64,000 nt of DNA, taken from contig NC_087072.1 of NCBI RefSeq assembly GCF_026151205.1, positions 21,542,103 to 21,606,102 on the forward strand, given 5' to 3'. This document shows, one piece after another, positions 43,010-56,100 of the stretch. This DNA comes from Bolinopsis microptera (taxonomy: Eukaryota > Ctenophora > Tentaculata > Lobata > Bolinopsidae). The number at the start of each line of letters is the position of its first letter. The first letter of the stretch is position 1. A program made the translations under genes and the position numbers. The notes under the pieces are model-generated. The model was not told the origin of the DNA, made no database searches, and worked only from the letters and a program-made list of their open reading frames with translations.

Positions 43010-46000
43010 TCAGGTTTTGTCATCAGTAAATTTGGACATGGGGTCGCTGGCCATGTGCTTCCTTAACTTCCAGGCCTCCATCTCCTCCTCCGTAGGTCCT
43101 TTATCCACCGCCATGGAGTTGTATTTCCGTTTCCGTTCGTCTAGTCCCTCAGCAAGTTCTGCCGCCTCCTTACTGTCTAGCTGTTCAAGTACCTGCGACA
43201 GGGTGTAGTCAGCACTAAATCTAGTGTAACACTCCAGTGATCTCAGACTTAATGTCGCCGTTATATGGATTAAGGAAAATCAGCAGAACACTGCGGTCAC
43301 CACTATAACTATAGGCCTCCAACTAACCGTGCAATTGCACTGCGAACTGTTAACACAGTTACAATGGGGTCATCTTAGAAAAATTATTAAGTTTAAGTCG
43401 TTTTTTCTACTCCAAAATGAAGTTAAATCAAGGTCTGCCAGACTCTTGCCGGAAGAAAATTATACTGGTAAATAAGTAATTAAGTATGTAAATCTATACA
43501 AAACGCTAGCTATAACACAGTATCGAGAATAACAATACCTTCTTGAGTCTCTCCTCTCTGGCTTGGGGATTCTCTCTATCCTCCAGGGTCTTCTGCTTCT
43601 TCTGTTTCCTGACATCCACCATCTTCTCCTGGTGCATCTGTGCGGCGTACGTGTTACGTAACAATTACAGGAGTAGTCTCTATACTTAGAAGTTGCAGGA
43701 GGATTAAAGTAACCGGCTGAACAAGGTATGCAGACAAATTCCGACTAATGACCAAAACTGACTACCTTACTCGGGATTATTATAACCGGGATAAAGTGGT
43801 GGGTTTTGGAAGATTCCGCCATATTTTTCCCGGTCAAAAATTTTACCAGTCATAAAAAAACCCGCCGACTCAGATTATGGGGTTCCAAGGAGGTGGTGAT
43901 CATCATATTTTACCTGAAGTCTCATATGTGCTAGAGAAGACTTTTGAAGCAGTGGATGGAGGGCTGTAACTTTATTGGCGGTTGCTACCCTAATTTCGTT
44001 ATAAAAATCACAATTTGGTTATAGAAATCAGATTTCAGGGTGGACCGTTATTCTCACTTCTCTTGCCCATGAAGTGAGTAAACTGTGCCACTATTTCATG
44101 GTCCACGGTGGATTGATTACTGGAGCAGTTGAATATGCAAAGCCAAGGCGTTCCCCAATACCAAGCGGTGGGCAGGAAATTAAGCTCCGGCTGACCTTTA
44201 GAGCAGTAGCCCCATTAGCGGACAAAATGAAAGTCTTGTTAAGACAACAATACAACTTCGAATTTGACGGTCAGCAGCAGGGGGATATCAATAATGATAA
44301 TGGAGGGGACATTAGCGATAATGAGAATGAGAATACGCTTTAATGAAGATTTTACTTATTATTGCTATAGATTTATTTTCCTTTAAATACTAGACGTGTC
44401 TTTTTTTCTATTTATGAGTAATATCAGTAACTGTAAATTGAAATAACTTCTTTAACAAGTAACAAAAACAGAAATTTCGGTTGAAAATTTGTTGACCTCT
44501 GAAAAAAAACTTGAAAGGTCGGCCACCGGTAAATACATGACCGGGATAATTTGGCGGGTTTTGGGAAAGTCCGCCATATTTTTCCCGGTTATTAATTTTC
44601 CCATTCATAAATTAACCCGCTATAATATTCCCGAGTAAGGTAATGACCAAAACAGACTAATGACTTTCTAATTCTTAACAAGGACGGAGCAGGTGCGATC
44701 ATAACATGAGCCAGGAAGTCAGGGCACTGCAGCTCTATGATCTGACGAGTAGGGTCATGTCAAAATTATTGAGGGGTTTAAGGTACTTATATCTAAAAGG
44801 GGCCGAGTTCTATCAAGATTATTGATGGGTTCCGGTAATAACCTCTATTGAGGGCCGGGTCCTTTTAACATTGTTGGTAGCCATGGTAGGTTTAGTACTT
44901 ACCAATGTATCAAGAGGAACCGGGTTATATCAAAATTGTTAGTGAGTTTAAGTGCTAACCTCTCAGAGGGGCCGGGTCCTATCAACAATGAACGGGGACT
45001 ATCAAGTATCAACATTGAATTGTGACTATCAAAATTGTTTACTTACCTCTATCAAGGACCGGGTCCTATCAACATTGCTGGTAGGCTTAGGTTCAGCAGG
45101 AGCAAGCTGAGGAGTATCAGCCCCAGATCTGCTGGCAGCCCCCACACAGTACGCTTGTTTCTGAACAGCACGGCAGCACTTGTAGCCCCATTTGCCGCTC
45201 TGGAAGAAGGAGCCGTACACTGATGTGTGGCCGTTAACGTACACGTCCTCCTGGTATTTGGATTTTGGTACCACTCTCTCCTGACCTGAACAGTGGAACA
45301 GGTATTCAATTTAGAGGTTGTAAAAACTTGGAAATTCGTTTAACAAGTCACATCGATTGAGGTTTACAGCTCGTAAGTTTTCCAGTAATTCAAAAATTAC
45401 TGTTAAAAATTGAAGTTGGTATCCGTGGTATTCTTTCTTGGGACACCTATTTTCGAACGTCCTGACAGACTTCTGGACTTCATTCAAAAGAAGTCGTATT
45501 ATATCATATAGGTACAATATGAAAGTATGTTGAATGTTGATGAGTGGCCAGGGTTGTGAAGCAGACAACTAGAAATACCGTTAGTTTGCCCACTTTAAAT
45601 TAAGCACATAGGGATGGTGCCCTAATATTGGGGGGTTATTAATTAAAGTAAAACTCTGTTAAAAGGGTATGTGGAGCGGAGTGGTACTACTAAAGATGAG
45701 CCCTGAGTCTGCGACAGATAACGGCTGGACTTGAGATGGAGGTTTGGTGATTACAGACTTGTCCATGTGTCCAGACTTGATGGAGTGGTCGGTGCGAGGC
45801 GATATTATTGATAGTGGTGCTTTTTGTGTTATCGTTGATTGAAAAATCAATTAAATGTTAAATTAATCTCCTCTGAGTTAAGAGTTGGCGAGGCATTTTA
45901 CCAGGACATAAGCGACAGATTCCTTTTTTATATTCGCGCTTAAGACAGATGTCTGAGGAAATATTTTGTGTGGTGTATATTAGTCTGATTATGTTGAGGG

Positions 46001-49000
46001 GTTTCTTGATTCCCTCGTACTTCTGGGTAATAATACTCATGTTTGACTCAATTCACTTTGTGATTACTTTAGAACAGAAATTTGTACTGCATGAGTTTTA
46101 TACACATACTCTTTATATTATATGGCATTAATTTATAGGATCGCATCAGTCATCCAGAGAATAGAAATTCCATTTGATGAAGAAAGCCTGAAAAGTATAA
46201 ATTATTGAAATTAATTATTCAATGAAAGCGAAGTGTCCATAACGTGTTAAGCGTCCCTTAGTGTCTTCAATGCTTTAACGATACCAGCAGCATAACATAC
46301 TTATAATATGGTGCTTTCCTTAGCTTCGGGTGTCTTAAAGTAAGCAAACGCTTGTGATATCTAGTCTTTTGCCTCGAACGATGCATTTCTAAAGAAGAGC
46401 ATCGAAAAACGAGAAGGAAGTTTTCTCTGATACTCTGAGCAATACAGATTCTGAATCTAAGACTAAGAGCAATGATGAGTCTGAAGACGCAATAAACATG
46501 GTTTTATGATTTGACGGAGTCCAGTAACTTTTGTCCACTTTATTAATAAAGTCGCGTTTTACAGCAAATGATTTGTTTTTCTTCTTTCTAAAGAATAGAA
46601 AATTTGTAAGACATAATATAATGTATAGCTCATATATTTTAAACGATGTAACAATTTATACGAATGACCAAAATTAAATTCGTACAAATCTGTATAAATA
46701 TAGTGGACTAAGATAATCTGGCTTTTGACAAAGAATTGCGGTATAGGGTAAGTCAGAGTGGCTTCGCAAAACGTGCCTTGATTTGTCAGCTCTTTAGCCT
46801 TTTCATTACAGTAGTAAGTCGAGTGCCTACAATAGAATTGGAAATCCAGCAGATTTCCAATTCTATATAAATTCTGTGTTATTAATAGATTTGATAGATC
46901 CTAATGGTCCTAATTGCACTTGAGAGCCTGTAGGAAGGAAATACTTCCTCGGAAATTGGTTAAACAGGTCATATTATAGAGTATGTCTTTTGGGTAATAA
47001 GTTTTCCAGTAATTCAACAATTACTGTTAAAAACTAGCGCAGGCATCCCTGGTATTTTTTCCTGGGACAGGGAGCTTAAATAACTGCTTTAATAACTGCC
47101 ACATATTTTCCAGAATTCCTGATTTAAAATGGTAAGAAGTCATACTACACAATAGCATCCTAATGAGCGAGGTGCGGTGACCGGGGTTCACTTCAGAAAC
47201 AGACACCAGATAGACTGGTTGTTGCTCGGTAAATGAAGTTGACTGGAACTGCCTGTACCATGGCAGTTTAAATAGAATCATTATATTTAACTCTAGATCA
47301 CGTGCCACAGTTATAAGATTTCACAGGTTGCTACCACATGGTCCGCAGAGAGGGAACAGCACACGACCTTATCTGACATACTGTCGTAAGTTTAGGTCGG
47401 AGGTGTGGGTGCGCAGGTGACAATTGAAGTGACGATGGAATAAGAAAACTCTTTCATTGTTGTGACTCTCCAAAAATATGATCTTGTTGAGCGTTAGTTT
47501 CCAACAATAACAGTTACATATTGTTACTGTATTATTGTATTCTTCCCCTTCCTGATAACTGACATTGTCTCCATTTGGATACGGCAAACTGAGACATTGT
47601 CAATTAACACTAATAATAAAGTAATCCTTCTTACAAATGCAGACAGGAATTAACAGATAAGGGGATTGTTAAAAAACCAGTCTCTGATTGCCGGACTGAT
47701 TTTGTCCCAAATGACCGGCAGAAACTTATTTAAGGTCACATATGTCATGCTGTGATCCCACCTTTATACCTGAGTGAAGTCACTGTCGCCATAATCTAAG
47801 GTTTCTCACTCCGATTAGGGGCAGTCGTTATTGTGGCTGGTCTAAATGACAATGTTATTGACCGACTGCTGATAAAACCAACATTCCTGAACCTCAGTCT
47901 TAGGTTCTTACTTAGACGGTATAATACAGCATATAACCTAGGTTTACATTGTTAAAACAACTCATGACCTGAACAGTTGGTAAGGTATCTGGATATGAGA
48001 GTTGACAGTGAGGGACAGTGGGGTGATTGAATGAAGTATTAAAGTTGCAAATTAAAGTTTCTAAATAAAGTTTCGAATTAAAGTTTAGACAGGGACGCTA
48101 AATATATAAATTAAATATGACACCTTGGCGTTGTGTTGCCCCCTTACTTCAGATCGCGTGATAATAATAGATTTCCTCTGCTTCTACAGCGAGGTAACAA
48201 AATATTACTCAAGTGTACCCGCTTGAAAAGATTAACAAGTACTCTGACCTCTAGAGTCTAGGTAAGTGCTATCCACACTCCACAATACCTTACCTTTGAT
48301 ACCTTTGATCTGCTTCGTCGAAAATCGACAGGCCATCAGAGTTGCTGACCACCCCAGACTCAGAGAGCAGATGCCTCTCGATCGTTACGCCAGTCCAGTA
48401 TAGAATTGGAGTTCGGTGATGTGAAGCCCCGGATTGGCGGTTTATCCGGCAAGAAAAGCATGAATGCCGTCATATGATGCTTGAAGCCATCATGCTTGGA
48501 GACTGCACGTATGTGCCAAGGTATACAGTTCCAGAGTCTGGGACCCATTACACCAAATGATGTTTCATATAGAGTCTGGTGAGCAGCTGAGCTTTTTGTA
48601 CGGACAGCTGGAACCTTAGCAAAACTTTCTACAATTTTAAAATTTTGAATAACCTTATCATACCTTTAGGCCATTTGATGTTTAAAATGGACCTGAGGTG
48701 TCTACGATGGAGTGTGTCCATTTTCTCCATGGTTGCTTTCTTAGGACTCCAACTATTTGAGTTGTAAATCAATACAGATACAACTTGAGCATCGTATAAC
48801 CTCAGCTTTCTTTCAAGGGATATGTTCTTACCAGACAGCCAAACTTTTTCAAAGTTCTTAAAAGCAATCTCAGCTAGGATTCTTCTTCTTTGAATGTCCT
48901 TCTCAGTACACAGTAAGGAACCTAGTGACTTGTTACTTCGCCATGGTTCGTTATTAGCTAATGGCTGACCGTTTGTATCTTTATCAGATTTTTTCGCTAG

Positions 49001-52000
49001 GTAGAAGGTACTGAATTCAGTTTTACTTTCATTTACTTGGAGGTTCCAGTCTTTGAGAATCTCCTTTGCTGTAGGAAGGAAAATTCTCAGTTTCTCGATG
49101 TCCTCGTCAGCAAAGTCACAATCGTCTGAATATTGCCACTCAGTTGGAAAACCTAGTTCTGATACTGGTGGGTTTGGTCTCCCAGATACAGCTCTGAGGT
49201 GGTGTAAGGCTGCTGCAAGAATAAGTGTGAATAGCTTTCCAGATAAACTGTCACCTTGAAGGGCTCCGAGTAAACTTTCAAACTCTTCCGACAGTGAGGA
49301 GTTAACACGAACTCTAAGGAGAGTGTTCGATAGAAGGTATTGAACTAAACGAATGTCGTCCTCCGAACAACCAGCATCTTTCAAAACATTGATGATAGTG
49401 TCCCTTTTCACGGTATCAAAAGCTTTACTCATATCAATACCCATTTTGCTAAATGTCCATTTCTTCCTCATCACAACAGATATGAGCATTCTCTGAGCCC
49501 ACACAATGTCAGAGCAGCTCCTACCTCTCTTGTAAGCACTCTGCCATGGCATGGTGTAGTTGTCAAGTCTACTCTCAACTCGTTTTAAGGCAATTTGAGT
49601 GAGCATCTTCCTCGATCCGTTTAACAGTGTAAGTGGTCTAAGGCTTGTGAGGGGACCCTTAGGTTTACCGGGCTTCTGTAGAGGAGTCACAATACCTTGC
49701 CCTATCGAACTTATGTATTTGTTCCCACTAAATGACTCGTTAATTGCCTCAGCATACTTCTCAAAAGTGATTGGATGGGCGTACTTTATCAGCTCATTCT
49801 GGAGATTATCTGGACCACTGGCACGGTTTGATTTGAGTTTACTTGCAGCAAGTTTAACTTCAACTGGTGTGATGGGGTTATCAAGTGGTTTTGGATCGCA
49901 GGTAAAAGGTTGCAGGCCAGCTTCAACTCCTTCTGTTAGTTGTTTTTCGAAGAAAGATTTCGCTGTGTTTGCTTTCCCTAAATCAGTACCAATAGGGTTG
50001 TTGTTGATATCATTGACCACTATGTTACCCGACTTTCTTATTCCAGCTAAAGATCTTGAAGCTTCAAACATCTTTCTAGCATCGTCAGTGTTATTTATTT
50101 CTTCCGCTAGAGCGTCAGCCTTCATGTTATTTATTTGCACAAGTCTCTTAGAAATGCTATTCTGAATCTTTCTAACTTCTCTCCTATCTCCACTAACATC
50201 ACTACCATTTGGGGCTGATTTGATCTTCAGAGTCTGATCACGCTTTTTAGCAACTAATGAAGCTACTGTTAGATCACTGGAGAAATTTTGTTTAGAGGAT
50301 TTCCCTTTCAGTGGTATAGTTTCTTCAGCACACGCACGTATGTCACTAAAAAGTTCATTCATTTTCTCATTTGGGTCATCTGGATAAGTTTTACCCGATA
50401 ATCTTTCAGCAATCGCACTTTGATATTTCTGTCTGAGTTCTTTATCACTGTAGAGAGTTGAACAGTCAAACTGAGTGCTATCTGATTTTTTGGTTTTGTG
50501 AATGAGAACATGATTTTTCAGCGTTAATCGAGTTACAACAGGTTTGTGATCAGATCGTAACTCAGCGCCTCCGTATGATCTGCTGTCCTTTATTAAAACC
50601 GTAGACCTCCTCCTGCAAAGCACATAGTCAAGTTGAGCGTATATAGGAGTATTTCTCTTAGTCCTGTGTTCACCAGTCCAAGTTAGTTTGTGCCTACTTG
50701 GATGATCAAACAAAGTATTGCATGCTGTTAGGTCTTCTTTAACCATAAATTCAAGCAAATGCTCCCCATTTTCATTTCTAGTCCCAATACCATGTCTATC
50801 TATCAAACCTTCCAGACCTAATTGTTCATCAACCCTAGTTCGTTTACCCAGCTTTGAGTTGAAATCTCCGCAGTGGAACATTTCCCATTTTGATGGAGTA
50901 GAGGATACATTGTGTAAATCTCTATAGAACTGAGACAGTTTGTCAGGGTGTTGTTGAGCACGAAGAGATGTGAGACCATAACTGTTGATGATTCTGTAAT
51001 TCTTATTACTACCACCCTTGAGAGGAAAACAAAAATCAATATACCCAACTCTATCAGAGATCTGTTTGAAAGTTGTGATGAAAGGTTGCAGTTTAGGGCT
51101 AATAACAAATCCAATACCCCCATGACATTGTTCTTTCTGATAAAAAATTAACAGTCTGTAGTTGTTGTGAAGTATGATATCCACCTGATTAGTGCACTTA
51201 GTTTCTTGTAGTCCCACAATGTCCATACCGTACCTTTTGCAGTCATTACCCAGTAACTCCCTCTTCAAAAGTCGTTCAGACCGAGTTTTATCATTAACCG
51301 CAGTGTCTGGACTACCCAAGCCCCTAACATTCCAAGAACAAACAGCGAAAACAAATAGCACAGCACACAGTGTTGATCCCATCTTGATTTTGGGCGTAGA
51401 CTCTCCAGCCATAGCTGTATGTGGGTCGTCACTCCTACATTCGTCACTCCTACATTCTACATTAATATTTTTATCTATTTATGTAAAAAAATCCCCATGG
51501 AAAACTGAAGAAACAATTACACTGATCATTTATAGATTTTATAAGTGAATTTCAGTGCAAGTGCTACCCACTCATCTCTTTGAAATGATAAATAAATATA
51601 AGTTGCATAAATTAATTGATATTACTCAAAGTTACATTTATATTTTATATAGATAAGGTCATTTATAAATGAACTGAAAACGTTGATTTCGTCCCAGTAT
51701 CTCTTCTATTTTTAGATTCTTGGTAATAAATTTTGAAAATGCAGTTTACTTGACGTTTACAATGCTATCAAATTAAAAAACCTACAAAGTTTGTGTAGCC
51801 TTGCGGCTTGCACCACACGTGTAGCCTTGCACCACTTACTCAGCTCTTGTATGTCATGTAGTGGTACGTTATGAACCCCAGGCCGTGCTTGCCAGCACTG
51901 CTATGATGCAATATTTGTGTTGCAGACCATTAGTAGGCTACAGCTCCAATTATTTGGCGGAATTAGAATTAACAATTTTATACAATATTCATTTTGATTT

Positions 52001-53124
52001 ATATATTTATGTATTTCGATATATTCATTGATTCATGTAAAGTCAATCCCCATGTCATAGTGTAGAATAAATTACGTTTAACACTGATCTATTCATAGAT
52101 GAACAATAAGTTAAATTCAACGCTAACTAATGAGGCTTCATTAAATCATTATCAGTATAATCATGACTTTACAGTTCCAAGTTAAACCCCCACTTATCGG
52201 TATGTAAATTCCGCCGTGCTGATTAACAAGCCCGTTAGTAAATCACATACAATTAAGTAGGAGCAGGTAGATAGCAAAAATCATGATCATGATCTAACGA
52301 TACGCACTATGTTTACAGAACTAATTCCTATTGCAACAATTTTTGCAATATTATCTAATCGGATAAATTGTTTCAATTTTATTACAATATTAACGAGAAT
52401 CGGGGGAGCCGCGAATACCTACATGACATTGACCTAATTTGCGGTGGCTATTATAGTGGAACCATTCAGAATTGGCAGTTGAGATATTTGATAATTATAA
52501 TAAGGGACCTCACGGTATTTCAACTCGGAAACCTATAACCTTATCTAACCTACAGCTCTTCCTGCTCGGCAGTGGGCGGTTTCCAACATACTCCTCCAGA
52601 AAAGTATGTTGTTCACCGCAGACATCTTCACCGCTTCATTTTTAATATAAAGTACCCAGGAGCCATCTCCAACTAAACGCTGCAAAGCTGATCTGGGGTC
52701 AGAAAATGTGGACCGTAGTCGGTGGAGAATGTTAGGACATGTTTTGCGGGTTTAACGTTTACCTCCTCTATTCTGTTTATTTGTGCTGTGTGAATGACTT
52801 ATGTTTACATAAATCATTTACATAAATCATTTACAAACGAAATATATTTTCATATTTTTAATATTTTTGATCTCCACTATCTCCGTAGAATGTAGCGTAT
52901 GACTAGATATATTGGCAGAAACTACAGTAAAGTCGTGACATTTAGCTATTTATTTCAGGGAAAGATTAGACATGAGCGTTGTTTTTAACTACCCCTTAGA
53001 ATTTTAGAACTTTTATTCAATAATACAACCTTTTAAAAAAGAGCACGTGTTTTTCTTTGTCACAACAACGTGGTGTTCAGAATTTTGAACACTAATTCTA
53101 AATGAAACTCTATAAAAAGTTTCC

Positions 53125-53160
<36 letters not shown>

Positions 53161-56100
53161 TCATGATGCACTATAAACTTGATTTGCGACAGAAATTTTA
53201 GACAATTTATCTGCTTACGTGTAATTTCAAACTCTTATCAGTTACCATGTCTTTTATCTAATTTTTATCAGCAGATTTATAAATCTGCTGTTCATTTGTA
53301 GTTTTTACCATGCCAGTTTTGAGTAAATTTTTGCCTTCCATCAATTGAGTGCAGCTTTCAGTTTCAAAATTTTCAGTTTATTCAGATTTTTCGTTTTCAA
53401 TATTGCAAATTTTTAATAAATCATGTTCAGATTATGGTGATAATGGATGTAAAGGTACTTCAACCGAATTAACAATCCAACCGTGTGTATGACGTGTCCC
53501 AGTAGCCAATCATAATATATATATATATATATCCGATAATTATAAATAGAAAAAAGTATTAGTAGTAAATAAAAGTACCCTTGATAATTTTGCCGGTTCT
53601 GGAATACTCCACGTACTCCTCAGTGGTAGCGAGTAGTAACTCCCGCGGTGGCGCCTTCAGATGCTCCTCACCTCCATACTTATCTACTATTGAGTTGCTG
53701 ACCTGGCGAGGAGAATTAGTCAATTAAAAATAATGAGTAATTCAGTCAGTTAGTCAGTCAAGAGTTTTGATAAGTCATAAGACTAGGAGTTCGATATTTG
53801 ATTAAGATGGCGGAAAAATTCAATTTGTTGGAGCTTTACTGTTTGATAATCTGCAATACATCTGAAACAATTCATTTCGATGACTTCATCTCAAAGACAT
53901 CCTGGTAAAATTACAACCAAATTTTCAGGATCATTTGGTAAGTGGTGATATGTCCGGTAGGTTTAATTCTGGTTCCTTACTTTGACAGTGACACCCACAA
54001 AACCTTTAATCTGCTATCTTATATTTCTAGATTGAAATTATTTATAATCCTAAGTATTTAAAATCCTAATTACCGATTTAAATTTAATGTATGTGTTTGA
54101 TGTTCCTGTTCGACTAAATAAAAATGAGGTATGTAGTATGCATATTTTGTGCCTATTATGTGTAGAATTAGAAGCTCATCGAGTAAATGAGCATTATAAT
54201 ACAAGGGGTTGGGTCAAGATACTAAAATTTACCAATTCATTGGTATCTTCCTTTGATCCCTTTACGACGGTAATTCAAACATGAATATCTGCTCCATATT
54301 TGAGAATTCCGACACAATTTCTCCTAATTTGGGTATTGGTGATGAGAACTCTAAAGCCACGAACGAGTTGTTAAAAGCTTTGCAGTAGAAGTTGAAGTGA
54401 ATTTCAACAGACTGTGTCGAGATTGTCAACATGTTGTCTTGGGACTCCCATGAAATGGCGCTGTAACGAGGAGCGAAGTAGTATGTCTAGCTGTCTACAA
54501 TGTCTACTAACTGCTCTGCTGCTGCTCTAGGTAAGACTTCCCATTATATAATACTACAAACCAGCTCATTTAAATACAGCTATATTCGCGGAAATTTAAC
54601 GTTAGGTATGCTCTAATTTCATTTCATCATCTAGCTCTCTGGAAAATAAAATTATTTGACGTTTCAACTATAGTACAGATAAGTCTCCTTCTTACAGACG
54701 TGGTGTTCATGTACAACTACTAGAGGTTAGGTCGTAAATTGCAAAAATAGAAAGTGTCACATAAACGTGATTAGAAATATGGGTTCGTAAATGCGAGGGA
54801 AGTGTCAATAAGTTTTGTAATGAACAATGAATCTCCATAACCTGTCAATAACCTTGTCATTTAAAGTAATTTAGAGCATATTAAGGACTCACCTCACTTT
54901 TAAACTCGTCCTTACGTTTCGAGTATTCTTTGTGGAGAAGAGCCGCTTTGGTGGGTTCAGCCTGAAATATAAGTTTTAGCGAAAGATCTGTGTAGGGCAC
55001 AAGAAAGATTTAATATATTATAACGAACGCGTCGTTAATCCTCGAACGACGCCTATCATTAATTAATTGTCAGACAAGACGATCCCACAGTAATCAGAAT
55101 CTCGACTGATATTCAATTATTGACTTGACTAGACACAAATAAATTGTCCGTAAAGTCGTATTTGTAACTGTGTTTGTATAGCCACTTTCGGTAAATAAAA
55201 GAATAAATAACTAAATTATGATGAGGAATAATTAAGGGAAAAATATGTTGTATTCTAAATATTCTAAATAACGAAGATTTACCGTGTACCAACTAACCAC
55301 CCACCTCAAACCCTTTTTATCATTAGCCGTCTTTAAATGTCCACACGCACGATAAACTAACATAATGTGAAAGGGGACAAGAGGAAAGATAAGAAAATAA
55401 CAGAAAATTAAATATTCAGCTGAATATATTTACTCAGAAACTTAAAACATGATTATAGTCTATGAGTTCAGATGATGCTCGTCCAACGTGTGCTGACATC
55501 AAGAAAGATCCAGAACCATCCAGCATATAAGAGAACCCAGATACAATCACCTTTAAAGTCTTGGTCACGTAATAATTTCATGTCATCGTAATGCCAACAT
55601 TTGCACTACTATAAGTGGTTGTTATAGTGGACTGCTGGGTAAGTTTTGAACGAAAGGGCTGAGCTTGAGATTTACAGTTTTAGCAACTGTGATATTCACT
55701 ACTACTTGTACCCCAATACCATGTCGACACACGCAATAAATGTGATGAGAAGTAACACTGATGCAAAAGTTCAAACAGCGCCGAAAAGTCGGTTGTTCAA
55801 TCAATACACCAATTATTTGCTTTGTTTCACCGATTGTCCTTTGAAATGGAGATGTAGGGAGCTGCGTACGTGAATAACCGGTTCTTGGGGTTTAAAAAAC
55901 ATTTTAAACCCCATTTTACGGCAGGAATCTCACGATATTTCAATCAACATATTTACTTCAAATTATTGATAATGCGGTATAAATATATTATATATGGATA
56001 AACTAGACCTGCTTGAGCCAGAGGAACGGCCCAATTTGGTATAAAACACCATGGGATTTTCATGGGATTTATCTAATTCCCCAGAATAATTTTATTCTGT

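Noticed and set aside
44074-44343. 89-codon frame as a host gene
   Set aside because: It lies wholly inside the TIR element at 43765-44640 and is better seen as element content or chance.
49599-50165. 188-codon plus-strand frame
   Set aside because: It lies antisense to the LINE RT frame and shares its codon structure; a shadow.
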